The notes under the pieces were generated by a model, which searched no databases, was not told the DNA's origin, and was given only the letters and a program-made list of their open reading frames with translations. From assembly GCF_963924675.1 (NCBI RefSeq), contig NC_089219.1:150060288-150124287 (forward strand): a DNA stretch of 64,000 bases, given 5' to 3'. Shown one piece after another: positions 47,690-60,660 of the stretch. The stretch comes from Phocoena phocoena (taxonomy: Eukaryota; Chordata; Mammalia; Artiodactyla; Phocoenidae). The first letter of the stretch is position 1, and each line of letters starts with the position of its first letter. A program made the position numbers and the translations under genes.

Positions 47690-47905
47690 AAGGACTGAGC
47701 AGAGAGATCAGGCCCTAGAGCTTGCCTGCCTGGATTCGAGTCCCAGCTCCATGAATGACTTGTTATTTAAGCTTTGGAAAGTCTCTTACTGTTCCTCTTG
47801 CTCAATTTCCTCATCTATGTAAAAGAGATAATAGTACATACATCATGGGGTTGTTCTGAGAATAAGTTAGCATCTGACACATAGTGAGTGCTAGGTAAGT
47901 TTTAG
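47690..47905 (+). repeat. MIR SINE
   Basis: 'gcctgcctggattcgagtcccagctcc' split across the tRNA-like box, 'caatttcctcatctatgtaaaa', 'catggggttgttctgagaat': near full-length MIR. Confidence 0.85.
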
Positions 47906-48311
47906 TTCTTTTTAATACTCTTTAGATCAGAATATCTTTCCAGGAATAGCTTGGGAATATTACTTAATGAAATCTTCTCTGATGATTTAAATTCACAATA
48001 CTCTCTTCTTCTGGATTCTCATTGTAATGATCATAAATAATGGCATGTATTTGGCACTTCTTATTTACTATTTGATTTAATATATTATGTTAGTATATAT
48101 TGTGTTTCTAACCAGGCTACAACTTTTTTTTGAGAAGAGTCTATGCTTTAAGTTTTTGGTACCTCTCAAAGTACCTAATAGGCTCTCTATATCTATGACA
48201 GGATGTTATAATATTTTTACTTGATCAGTTTAAAAATAATCAGTGAAACTGCTTGTACAAGGTTCCAGTTGACTTTTCCATTAAGCGGTACTCATTTTCT
48301 GTATATTAGTG

Positions 48312-49712
48312 TTTTAGGAGAGGATTTTGGGAAGGTGGTAGAGTTGGAAGCTCTAGGAATCTGTCACCATAACTAGACAAAAACTGCAATGGCAGAATCT
48401 GTCTGATGTCACTGTTTTGGAACTCTGGAGTCTGTTGAAGGCTTGCAAGTTCTAGAGGAAAACTCAGACAGGTAAATTGCATTAATTTCAGTCCGTTTCA
48501 GCTCTTAGGAAAACAGCAGCAACTTATCCCTACCCTCAGCAGTGGGGCAGGCAACTGTGCGTGTGCTCCTGAAGCAGCTTACACACAGGTTACAGGAGGT
48601 ACAATAGCCAAAAAGACTATCTTCCAAGTACCAAGGATCTGTACTCTGATTGCTGACTGCTATTTCTGATCACAGAAAGTGGTGGCAGCCATTGTTGTCA
48701 CACCTCGCCGACTCTTGCAAGCCCTTTCCTTGTTGGCTGAAGTGACTTACATGGGATTTAAAGATCCAACAACATTTGCTTCCACCTTCATTTTTCATGT
48801 TTCCACTCCCAGAAGCCAGGCACTAAAGACTAGGACATTCAAAACCAACTGCATATGTGGGGAAATTTAGAAAGTGAGTGTGCATGTTCAGGGAAAAAAC
48901 ACAGAAACAGCCTGAGAAGGCCTTCAGTTTACATCTCAGGTGATCCCTGCCACAGAAACATGATACAAAAATCAATAAACAAAAACAATAACAAAAACTG
49001 CAATGTCTAGGGAAAGGGGAGAATCTGATTTCCAGGGTTACCACATTATTAGATTCCAATATCCAATATTCCACAAAAATTCACCAGACATACAAAGAAA
49101 CAGGAAAGTGTGGTCCATTCAGAATAAAAAAACAAATGAACAGAAACTGTTCCTGAAAAATATCTGATGATAGATATATTAGATAAAGACATCAAAATAT
49201 CTTAAAGATGCTCAAAGAACTAAAGGAAGACTTGGAGAAAGTCAAGAAAATGATGTGTGAACAAAATGGAAGTATCATAAGGAGCTAGAAAACCTAAAAA
49301 GGAACCAAAAAGAAATTATGGAGCTTAAAAGTACAATACCTGGTATTAAAAATTCAATAGAGGGATTAAAGGCAAATTTGAGCTGCAGAAGGATCAGTGA
49401 ACATGAATATAGAATGGTGGAAGTTACTGAGTCTGAGGAACAGAAAGGAAAAAGAGTGAAGAAAAGGGAGCAGAGCCTAAAGGACCTGTGTGATATCATC
49501 AAGTGGATCAACCTACACAGTGTGGGAGTCTCAGAGGGAGAAGAGAGATAGAAAGGGGCAGAGAGAATATTTAAAAAAATAATGGTGAGCAGCTTTGCAA
49601 ATTTGATGAAAGACACAAATATAAACATCCAAGAAGCTCAACAACCCCCAGGTAAAATGAACTTAAAGACATCAACACTAAGTCACATAATAACCAAACT
49701 TTCAAAAGACAA
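48312..49712 (+). mobile_element. old L1, 5'UTR and ORF1 start
   Basis: Starts with the L1 5' end ('ggattttgggaaggtggtag'); the ORF1 coiled-coil piece is at 49318-49551. Cut short where the next L1 begins. Confidence 0.75.
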
Positions 49713-52700
49713 AGACAGAGTGGCTAAGATGGCAGAGTAGAAGGACCCTAAGCTCACCTCCTCTCACAAGAACACCAAAATCACAGCAATCTATAGAGCA
49801 ATCATCATTGAAAAAGACTGAAACCTACTAGAAAAGATCCCCTACAGCTAAAGACATAAAGATGGAACCACAAGGAGACTGGTAGAAGGGGAAGCCTTGC
49901 AATATAATTAAATCCCATACCCCACAGTGGGCACCCCACAAACTGGAGAATAATTATATTACAGAGATTCTCCCACAGGAGTGAGTTCTGAGCCCCACGT
50001 GAGGCCCCACAGCCCAGGGGTCCAGCACTGGGAAGAGGAGCTCCCAGAGCATTTGGCTTTGAAGGCCAGTGGGGCTTGATTGCAGGAGCTCCACAGGACT
50101 GGGGAAAATAGAGATTTCACTCTTAAAGGGTGCACAAAAAAGTCTCAAACACACCAAAGGACCAAAGGTAAAAGCAGTAACTTCATAGGAGCCTGGGCCA
50201 GAGCTACCTACTCATCTTGGAGGGTCTCCTAGGGAAGTGGAGGCAGCTGTGGCTCACTCTGGGGATATAGACATTGCGGCAGATATAACAGGGGATTCAT
50301 TTGTGTGAGTTCTCCCAGAGGCTGATATTTTGGCAGCAAGACCTGGCCCCACCCAACAGCCTGTAGGCTCCAGTGCTGGGACATCTCAGGCCAAACAACA
50401 AACTGGGAGGGGATACGCCCCTACCCATGAGCAGACAGGCTGCTTAAAGACTTCCTGAGTCCACAGCCACCTCTAAACACACCCCTAGACATGGCCCTGC
50501 CCACCAGAGGACCAAAACCCAGCTCCAACAGTTAGGGGGCAGACACCAGAAGCAAGAAATTACAGTCCTGCAACCTGCAAGCCAAGTCTACAAACGCAGG
50601 CCAGATACTACCCTGGGACCAGTTGGCCCCTGGCCCTTGGGTGATGCATAGGATGTCTCCTACAGAGGGTCACTTCTCCAAGGCCAAAAAAAAGTAACCA
50701 ACCTACCACATATTTAAAAATACAAATAGCAATTTAGAGAAAATGAAGCAACAGAGGAATATGTTTCAGATGAAGGAACAAGATAAAACCCCAGAAGAAC
50801 TAAGTGACATGGAGATAGGCAATCTACCCAAGAAAGAGTTCAGAGTAATGAGAGTAAAGATGATCAAAGAACTCGGGCAGAGAATGGATGCACGGGATGA
50901 AAAATTAGAAGTTTTTAACAAAGAATTAGAAAATATAAAGAACAACCAAACAGAAATAAAGAATACAATAACTGAAATGAAAAATACACTAGAAGGTATC
51001 AATAGTAGAGTAAATGAGATGGAAGAACTGATTAGTGAGGTGGAAGACAGAGTAGTGGAAATCACTGCCACTGAAGAGAGAAAAAAAAAAAAGAAAAGGA
51101 ATGAGGACAGTTCAAGAGACTTCTGGGACAACATCAAGCATGCTAATATTTGCGTTATCAGGGTCCCAAAATGAGAAGAGAGAGAGAGAAAGGACCTGAG
51201 AAAATATTTGAAAAGATAATTGCTGAAAACTTCTCTAACCTGGGGAAGGAAACAGTTACCCAAGTTCAGAAGTGCAGAGTTCCATACAGGATTAACCCAC
51301 AGAGGAATATACCATGACACAGTGTAATCAAAATTATGAAAATTAAAGATAAAGAGAGAATGTTAAAAGCAACAAGGGAAAAGCAACAAGTAACATACAA
51401 GAGAACTCCCATAAGGCTATCAACTGATTTTTCAGCAGAAACTCTGCAGGTCAGAAAGGAGTGGCATGATATACTTAAAGTGATGAAAGACAAAAACCTA
51501 CAACTAAGAATCCTCTACCCAGCAAGGCTCCCACTCAGATTTCATGGAGAAATCAACAGCTTTACAGACAAGCAAAAGCTAAAATAATTCAATATTACCA
51601 AACCAACTTTACAACAAATGATAAAGAACTTCTCTAGGTGGAAAAGCAAAGGCCACAAATAGAAACAAGAAAATTATAAAATGGAAAAGCTCACTGGTAA
51701 AGGCAAACTTACAAGAAAGGTAGGAAATCATCCACACACAAAGTTAGTAGGGAGGTTAAAAGATGCAAATAGTAAAAATCATTTGTATCCACAATAAGCA
51801 GTTAAGGGCTACACAAAACAATTAGATGTAAAATATAAAATCAAAAACAGTAATTGTCAAAAATCTATAATAGATATACATACAAAAAGAAAAAGGAATC
51901 CAAACATAACATTAAAGATAGTCATCACAAGAGTAGAGAATGAAAGAAGGGGAAAGAAAAAGACCTACAAAAACAAAAAACAATTAACAAAATGGCAATA
52001 GGAACATACTTATCTATAATTACCTTAAATGTCAATAGACTAAATGCTCCAAGCAAAAGACAGACTGGCTGGATGGTTACAAAAACAAGACTAATATATA
52101 CACTGCCTACAAGAGACTCACTTCAGATCTGGAGACACATACAGACTGATAGTGAGGAAATGGAAAAAGTATTCCATGCAAATGGAAATCAAAAGAAAGT
52201 CAGAGTTGCAATACTTATGTCAGACAAAAATGGACTTTAATAAAGATGGTTACAAGAGACAAAGACACTACATAATGAGCAAAGGATCAGTAGAAGAAGA
52301 AGATTATAACAATTGTAATTATATATGCACCCAACATAGGAGCACCTCAATATATAAGGCAAGGGCTAACAGCCATAAAGCAAAAATTGACAGTAACACA
52401 ATGATAGTAGGGGACCTTAACACTCCACTTACATCAATGGACAGATCATCCAGACAGAAAATCAATAAGGAAACACAGGTAACACCCATCCTTCTGAAAC
52501 TATTCCAAAAAACTGCAGAGGAAAGAACTCTTCCAAACTTGTTCTCTGAGGCCACCATCACCCTGATACCAAAGACAAAGATATCACACAAAAAAGAAAT
52601 TTATACGTCAATATGACTGATGAAAATAGATGCAAAAATCCTTAGCAAAATACCAGCAAACCAATTCCAAAAATACGTTAAAAGGATCATACATCATGAT

Positions 52701-54421
52701 CTAGTGGGATTTACCACAGGGAGGCAAGGATTTTTCAATATTCACAAATCAATCAATGTGATTGATCAATGTGATACAGCATATTAACAAATTGAAGGAT
52801 AAAAACCATGTGATCCTCTCAACAGATGCAGAAAAACTTTTTATAAAATTCAACATCCATTTATGATAAAAACTCTTCAGAAAGTAGGCATAGAGGAAAC
52901 ATAGCTCAACATAATAAAGGCCATATATGACAAACCCACATCATACTCAATGGTGAAAAGCTGAAAGCATTTCCTCTAAGATCTGGAACAGTACAAGGAG
53001 GCCCACTCTCACCACTTTTATTCAGCATAGTTTTGGAAGTCCTAGCCACAGGAAGCAGAAAAGAAAAAGAAATAAAGGAATCCAATTTGGAAAAGAAGTA
53101 AAACTGTCACTGTTTGCAGATGACATGATGTTATACATAGAAAATCCTAAAGACACTACCAGAAAACTACTAGAGCTCATAAATGAATCTGGTAAAGTTG
53201 CTGAATACAAAATTAATATACAGAAATCTGTTGCACTTCTATACACTAACAACAAAAGATGAGAAACAGAAATTAAGGAAACAATCCTATTTACCACTGC
53301 ATCAAAAAGAATAAAATATCTAGAAATAAACCTACCTAAGGAGGCAAAAGACCTATACTCTGAAAACTATAAGACACTGATGAAAGAAACTGAAGATGAC
53401 ACAAACAGATGGAGAGATATCCCATGTTCTTGGATTGGAAGAATCAACATTGTCAAAATGACTATACTACCCAAGGCAATCCACAGATTCAATACAATGG
53501 CATTTTTCACAGAACTAGAACAAAATATTTTTAAATTTGTATGGAAACACAAAAGACTCCTATTAGCCAAAACACTCTTGAGAAAGAAGAACGGAGCAGG
53601 AAGAATCAAGCTCCCTGACTTCAGACTATACAATAAAGCAACAGTCATCAAAACAGTATGGTACTGGCAGAAAAGCCAGACATATAAATCAATGGAGCAT
53701 GATAGAAAGCCCATAAATAAACCCATACACTGATGGTCAATTAATCTATGACAAAGGAGGCAAGAATAGACAATGGAGAAAAGACAGTCAATAAGTGGTG
53801 CTAAGAAAACTGGACAGCTATATGTAAAAAGAATGAAATTAGAACATTCTTTAACACCATATAGAAACGTATACAAAAATAAACTCAAAATGGATTAAAG
53901 ACCTAAATATAAGACAGTATATTATAATAAAGAAGAAAACATAGGCAGAACACTCTTTGACATAAATTGCAGCAATATTTTTTTTGGATACATCTCCTAG
54001 AGTAATGGAGATAAAAACAAAAATAAAAACGGGGACCTAATTAAACTTAAAAGCTTTTGCACAGCAAAGGAAACCATAAACAAAATGAAAAGAAAACCTA
54101 CAGACTGGGAGAAAATATTTGTAAATGATGCTACCAAGAAGGGCTTAATTTCCAATACATACAGCTCATCCAGCTTAATATCAACAACAACATAATCAAA
54201 AAATGGGCAAAAGACCTAGGTAGACATTTCTTCAAAGAAGACATACAAATGGCCAACAGGCACATGAAAAGATGCTCAACATAACTAATTATTAGAGAAA
54301 TGCAAATCAAAACTACAATGAGATATCACCTCACACCAGTCAGAATGGCCATCAGTAAAACGTCTACAAATGATAAGTGCTGGAGAGGGTGTGGAGAAAA
54401 AGGAGCCCTCTTACACTGTTG
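49713..54421 (+). mobile_element. L1 with 5' end, internal ORF2 deletion and missing 3' end
   Basis: 5'UTR from 'gtggctaagatggcagagt' at 49712. ORF1 at 50743-51174, continuing in another frame (51336-51587). ORF2 starts at 51992 (MAIGTYLSIITLNVN). Near 52480 the endonuclease part jumps straight to the reverse transcriptase part; compared with the L1 at 12.8 kb about 0.96 kb is missing. The element stops abruptly at 54421 without a 3'UTR. Confidence 0.85.
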
Positions 54422-54774
54422 GTGTCATTTCTGTGAGCCCTCCTTCAACTCTGAGAGCTGGCCATTTTTACTAGGGTGCACTGTGTTGTTAAGGATAAAG
54501 TCACCATGATTACTACATTTTCAATGCTTCCAATAGGCTTATTACCACATATAATAAGTATATGATTTTGCTTTTCTTCAATTTAAATTCCTTTCTATTA
54601 ATTACACATCATTTCATTCTCCATAAAAAGCCCAAGAGTTATTTGGCTACAAGTGCAACTTATGACCTAGAAAGAAAAATGAAATCAACTTTAAGGGAAT
54701 GATTAAGCTGAGAAGCAAAGAAAAATGGAATTCATAACATTTAACTTATTTCCTCTAAGGAGTAACTTACTTAC

Positions 54775-54874
54775 CCCTCATTACAAGAAATGTGAGCTTC
54801 TGATTCAAACTCAAAGGTTTTATTTGGGGCATATACTTCACCATGCTTTATTTCTGGATTTGGACATGATTTTC
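54775..54874 (-). CDS. CD46: CD46 exon 3: first half of SCR2
   Basis: 100 nt, phase 1 to phase 2, acceptor CTTTTAG and donor GGG|GTAAGT. It codes the first part of sushi domain 2, with Cys1 (KSCPNP) and Cys2 (ISCNEG). It keeps the ..GEVYAPNKTFEF.. region with an NKT N-glycosylation sequon. The exon stops after CNEG, exactly where human CD46 splits its SCR2, and exon 4 continues the domain in frame. The exon lies just right of a plus-strand L1 ending at 54421. Confidence 0.94.
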
Positions 54875-55207
54875 CTAAAAGAAAATTTTCAAATTTGTTT
54901 TTTCATACCAATTTCAAAACATTTAAATCAAGATCAAAATTCTACACTGCTCTTTTATATTGATGAAATATTATTTTCTTTATTTAATTATTATAAGGGC
55001 AAACTTAAAATTCACATTTACTGAGGAACCAATCACCAATAAAGATTCCCTGAAGATTTCTCAAAGCCTGAAAAAATGCATTGCTATCTAAAACCTAGTT
55101 TTGCATGAGAAAATCATTATTGTTGCAGTGGAAAATTGACCCTAAAATGTGTAAAAATCTCTACAGAAAGCAAAAAACAACAAACAAAAATGGTTTTGTT
55201 TCCTTAC

Positions 55208-55393
55208 TTAAACATGCTTCTTCAATAGGGCTCCATGAGCCATTAGGCTCACAAGTAGATGAGAGGAGATAAGGCCACACATAAAAGTATCCTGTGCGAC
55301 ACTCATAGTTTATTCTGTCCCCAGGATAATAACGGTGTTTAATGACACCCTTGAGCCTCATACTCTCCAATACTGGTGGATCAATACAGGGAC
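55208..55393 (-). CDS. CD46: CD46 exon 2: sushi domain 1 (SCR1)
   Basis: 186 nt, phase 1 to phase 1, acceptor TTCCTAG and donor A|GTAAGG. It codes one complete sushi domain with the four expected cysteines (contexts GPCID, YECRT, SSTCEP, EEACL), the aromatic YFYVW strand and the conserved Trp in NGSW. NGS is an N-glycosylation sequon, at a site also glycosylated in human SCR1. In known CD46, SCR1 is the membrane-distal module. It is about one codon shorter than the human exon as I recall it. Intron 1 upstream is about 7.9 kb. Confidence 0.95.
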
Positions 55394-58019
55394 CTAGGAA
55401 TAAAAATAAAAACAGAAAATTAAGGATTTAATCTCTTTCACCAGCCACTTGTGGCCTAGCAGCAAGTAGGCAGTACAGAATAAATGGAAAGGTTCTTAGC
55501 AAGATTTTAAGTGATTGTCACATGCTTTTACCCAAGTGATGGTAGTAGCGGAGGGTGTGTCTTGTTTACTTTAAATAACATCCTATTAGCTTTTAATTTG
55601 TTGAGGAATAAGCTAAATTTTCATTCAACAGTAAATTAAAGGAGACAAAATCTTTTTGGTATTGAGTAAATATATATATATATATATATATATCCTTACA
55701 TACTTTTTTCTAAATTCATTTCAAAGTTCACCTCTCCTCTAAAAAGTCTTCCATAGTATATAGCACTCTGCTCAGATTACTCTTCCATAGTTTGAAACAC
55801 AAGCATGTGATCACTTGTCACTTCAGGCTCAGTTTCCTCTCAGTAGGCAAAGTCCTAGAGGGCAGGGATCATATGCCTTCTTTTTCTACTACACTCTGTA
55901 CACACTGGGTACTCAAGACATGCTATGATAAGAGGCGACTATTAAATAAACATTGTGGGTTTCAAAGATCAAAATAGATATGGACTAAGTATTTCAAAGT
56001 ATGACTTCATTTCATATATTTCATATTTGTGAACTAAATAAGTTTATGAGTGAATAGATAACATTTAAATATCAAAATTTGCCACTTTGAATAGACTTAC
56101 ATTGAAAAAATTTTGTTTTCTTTATATTACTTTAAATGTAATTTAATTTTTCTTCTCTGATCAATAGAGCATGCACATCCTTAGAAGCTCCCTGAGGTAG
56201 CTGTTTGGGCTATTTATCTAGTATACCCCAACAGTAAAGCTACTTTCTTGCTATACTTTTATAAGTTTTTATTCTTTTTATTTTTTGGCGTGGGGAGTCC
56301 CTCCGTAGAAGAATGTAATTCCTACTTCAACAATTTCTCTTCCTTTTAATTATCTGTGGGCTCAACAACCTAACAAATCTGTTAGAAAAATTATGTAAAA
56401 TAATGATATGGAGACGCATCAAGTCCTAAAGTGCTAAAGGAATGCAGAGGCCACACCTATAAGGTTAAGGATCTAAGGAGAAAGAAATAGACCTATTTTG
56501 GTCCCTGACGAACCTTTTCTTTATTACTCCCCTGGATCTCTGTCTTACTGCAGATTGAGAGACTGGTCAAGAGAGAACTCTAAGGAGGTGAATTACCCTC
56601 CTTTCCTATCATATTCTAAACTCTAAACTCCTCTCTTGATACACCGTCCAACATTTCATTTACATCATGTGCTGAAACTGTTTCAACACTTAGCAAATGC
56701 TTTCAACATTTCTACTATGCTGATCTTGTTACATGAATGCTCCTCAATTAACTGCCCAAAACAAAACAAAAGCAAAAAAAAAAAAAAAAAAGGAAAACAA
56801 AACAAAACAAAACCGTTTAGTATTAAAAGCATTGCTAAAAAAGAAAATTAGTTGAGTTGAATTTTATTAATAATATTAAATTTACTCAATACCCTGAGCC
56901 AGACATTCTCATTTTAACATAGGAAAAAAACAAACAAACAGAAAACACAAGCTAGAAATGCTATATAATTTCGTACTAGATGCAAATGTATTACATCATT
57001 CTAGAATTTCCTGGAACCACCAAGAAAGAAATCAAGTTAATATCATGCCCATAATTAAATTACACAAGTGTTCTTTGTTTATGCACTCAATTTCAGTAAC
57101 TATCTCAAAAGTATAAAAAAGAAGAGAAAATTCCTAAAATAACTCTCACACATAGTGTTCTGAATGGAAAAAGACATGTCAATTGGACAGTTTAATCCAT
57201 TCAACTAATGAAGGATTTCTTCCTACCAATACGCATCATGAAATGAGTGCTTTTAACAATGTACAGTTCAGAATGTTGGCTTTGTCAACCAGTTGATCAC
57301 AAGCTTTATACACTGTAATAATTGAGCCCAATAATCACACATTTTTGTAATCAAATTTCTTCTTTTGCTCAGAACATTGAATTTTTTTCCTATGAGAATT
57401 TTCAAAGTAAATGTCCCTAGCTCCAAAAAAATAACATCTTAACTTAGCTTTTTCTAAATAGTTTACAACATTATTATTAGGCTGTAATGCAATACTTTAA
57501 CAATGGATGCTATTACATAATAAGATAGGCTGCATTCAGAAAACTCCCCAGTGTTCCAGGTGAGTGTCAGGAAAGTGAAATAATGCTCTGCTGTGAATCA
57601 AGAAAACTGTTCACTTTCTATACACTTGCAAAAATTGTGCAAGCACTCTCTACCTGCTTGCAAAATTAAAAATAACTCTCTGACATAAGCACACACCCAC
57701 ACCCCTGCCCAGGTGGTTCCCTTCAGAAAATCATGGTCTCTGACCCAAATTGGAACTTCCTGAAATCTGACCACCCCCTCCTTCTCTCACTGTCCACTCA
57801 ACCTATTTTTAAACTTTCTTTGCTTCTTCAAAACGCAGGCTCTAACATCTAACCTATCAATTTTATTTCTCAGTTCCCACTCATTTATAAGCCACTTAAA
57901 TTATTTTCAAGTCATTAAGTAGCCTCCCTCTTGGTAAATTCACCCTAACACTCTCTCCCTCAGTAATTTTAATTACCCTGTCTACAACATCTGGAGCTAT
58001 TGTTCATTCTCTCTTTGCT
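55394..58019 (-). other. CD46 intron 1, right-hand part near exon 2
   Basis: Mostly unique AT-rich sequence. A (TA)n run lies at about 55668-55693 and a short A-tract at 56773-56791. No further exon seen. Confidence 0.5.
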
Positions 58020-59010
58020 CTCTTGTGCCTGAAAAGCTCTTTTCCTTGGTTTCCAGGTAGCAAACCAGCCTGGTTTTCAGCCTGTCCTCTGGCTGCTCTT
58101 CCTTCTCTGTCTGATTGCATGATGTGACGTTCCTCATGGGTTATTCTATGAGCTCTCCTTATTTTCATTCTGCAAATCCCCCCGGGTCAGAATGTATACT
58201 CTCATGACATCATTACAACTGATGAGAGCTGCCTCCCAAATCCCTCTCTCCATCCTAGATCTTAGCTGGGGTGCCAAGTCTATATGTTCAACTGCCTCCC
58301 CACAGCTCCACTTGGAATGTGTCACACTATCTCAAATAACATAATGAAGCCAGCAAACAAGATACATGGTTTCCACAACTGAAATGCCTGTTCCCTCTCC
58401 CTGTTTCCACCTTTACTTCTAATTCAAGCCACTATCATTTCTTATCTGGATTGCTACAAGAGTTTCTGAATAGGTCTCCTTACTGGTCTTGCCACCTTTC
58501 ATTCAGTTCATCTTCACACTGCCACCAGAGTAATACTGATGTGATACTAGGACCAAGGCCCTTCCAAGTCAGATATGTTTCAACGGCTCCCTGCTTCCCT
58601 CATGATAATGTCTAAGGCTCCTTGACATGGCTAACAGAGCTTTAATATCTGCTCACTCTTGCACAGTCTTCTAAGCCATATTCAATTCCACTAGTAGTGC
58701 CCATTAAATTACTCAACTTACTGTAGTGCTCTAGACCTCCATGCATCATATTACTTCAGCTTTGACCAGAGACCCTGCCATTCCTCCCACCCACTCATCC
58801 TTCAGTTTCATCTTAGATGCCACTCCTTCCTGGAGGCTCCTAACATCTCTCACCCAAAAAATTCAGTTAAGTGTCCTCATGAGCCCCAATTTACTTCTTT
58901 CATAGCACTTTTCATACTGTAATTATTCATTGCTTATTTCCGTAGGAGACTGTAGCCTTCTTGAGGACCATGTCTCATTCATCACTGCATTTCTAGTTCC
59001 TAGTGCCAAA
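58020..59010 (+). repeat. L2 LINE fragment
   Basis: 'actgccaccagagtaatactg', 'caacggctccctgcttccc' and the 3' end 'agccttcttgaggaccatgtctc' follow the L2 order. Confidence 0.8.
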
Positions 59011-59419
59011 GCTGAATGAGTACTGTTATCAGTTTTATACATCCTTGGGTCAAAATTCAAATTCTTTACTGTTCAGCCAAACTGCTCCAGAAATATCTTC
59101 AAGTCATCACTTTTTTCACTGCTGTTTCTGTTCCTATTTTCCATTTCTTTCATTCATTTATTTACAGACATTTCAGTTTATGAGAATTTTTAATTTCTTT
59201 CATGCCAAAATAGTTACTTTAATATTTTATTATAAACCCATTTTATCTTACTTCTATGACTAGAAATAGTATTTTAACATTATTAAAAGTGAACTCCAAA
59301 GACTGTGGGTTATATTTTTTCCTAAAGATTAGCAATGAACAATTCTAGAACTTGTTTCTTAAAACCGTGGTGATATTAATCATTTTAGAAATAGCAAATT
59401 AAACCTGTGCCAATCATTA

Positions 59420-59620
59420 TTTTAGTGTTTTTAACTAACTTATCCTTCACAATCTTCCTATGAGTTGTGTACTATTTCCCATTCTTTAAGATGAACAATC
59501 TGAACCATGGTAAGGTGAAGTAATTTGCCCATGAATATATTCCCTGTAGGTAGCAGACACAGGGTCAAGCCAGGAAACCCGGTTCCACTACCCACATTGC
59601 TTTCCATCACTGTCTGTCAT
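59420..59620 (-). repeat. MIR SINE
   Basis: 'aagatgaacaatctgaacca', 'gaagtaatttgcccatgaat', 'caagccaggaaacccggttc' match the MIR reverse complement. Confidence 0.7.
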
Positions 59621-59859
59621 CTAGAACCCTCGTATGGTTATGACAACAACGTTTGTCTGCAATTTAGTCCTTAAGCAATGGTCTTCTACAGAGCCTGGGG
59701 AGATTAAAGCAAGCTTAGTTTAGATTTGCATTGTGCTAGGGCAAACGAAAGGCCTCAAGGTGCCCAAAAAGAACAGGTAATAACACCACAGTCTGATTTT
59801 TATGATAGTAATTTTTCATTCCTAACTATCCTGTTCTTCCATAATAATTCACTCTGTGA

Positions 59860-60110
59860 TCTACACCACTGCCTTCCTCTTGCCTCCTTTGCCCTACTGC
59901 TGCCACACTGGGTAGCTAGGCAGTCCATGACTGCCCCGAGCCATGTCACATCTCTGAGCCTTTGCTCACACTGTTATCTCTGCTCTGAACACCTTTCTTC
60001 CTGCTCAGGAGAACTCCTTCAACTCTTGTCTTCCTTGACTTAATTCACTCAACATCTCCTCTAGGAAGTAGTCTCTGCTTCCCTGGGGAGGCACTGACCA
60101 GTTCCCTTCT
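59860..60110 (+). repeat. L2 LINE fragment
   Basis: 'gcctttgctcacactgttatctctgctctgaac' in pieces matches the L2 'cctttgcac..tgttccctctgcctggaac' stretch. Confidence 0.6.
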
Positions 60111-60114
60111 CTTG

Positions 60115-60660
60115 TGTAAGCAGCTTTTTGTAGGAAAGAGCTTTTTGCAGGAGGTCCCTTTTGTCTTGTCACTTTAGCAAAGCTATACTTTAATTAACTT
60201 CTGGCCCAAGCACACCTTTCACATCTTTTGATCACACAATACTTTGCCTAACCTGTTGGTTCTCTTCTTAGATCAAATAGAAAGGAAGCATAATTAACAG
60301 ATGATCAGATCTTTTCCCCGGCTTTCCCTTCAGTAACCTCGAGAGCAAATTGTGTGACACACATAACATCTAAAGAAATATCACAAGGAGTCAACAAGTC
60401 TGCAGGCAATGGGAGATGTCAATAAATATGACTCCCTATCTCAATGATTAACTGAGATTACTTCCCCTTTTTCCCTTAAAAAACTTTCATGGCCAAGCAG
60501 AATCTTCAGAGTTAGCTCTGGGACAGGAGTCTGCCTTCTCCCCAGATGCCAGCCTTCTGATTAAACCTTTCCATTCCTACCAGTACTTGTCTCTCAAGTA
60601 TTGACTTTCTGAGCAGCGAGCAGCCAGACCTGAGTTCGGGAGTACTCGGACTCTCCTCTG
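60115..60660 (+). mobile_element. solo LTR of a class I endogenous retrovirus (probable)
   Basis: Has an LTR layout: a TG-start region, a poly(A)-signal-like attaaa (near 60562) after 'ccttctccccagatgcc', and a 3' end 'gagcagcgagcagccagacctgagttcggg'. No internal retroviral genes lie beside it. Boundaries are approximate; no target duplication was confirmed. Confidence 0.6.

Noticed and set aside
56279..58019. Additional sushi exons of a neighbouring complement-regulator gene
   Set aside because: No Cys-spaced sushi pattern with splice sites was seen in intron 1 or elsewhere outside the listed exons.
60115..60660. Complete endogenous retrovirus
   Set aside because: Only LTR-like sequence; no gag, pol or env remnants on either side.
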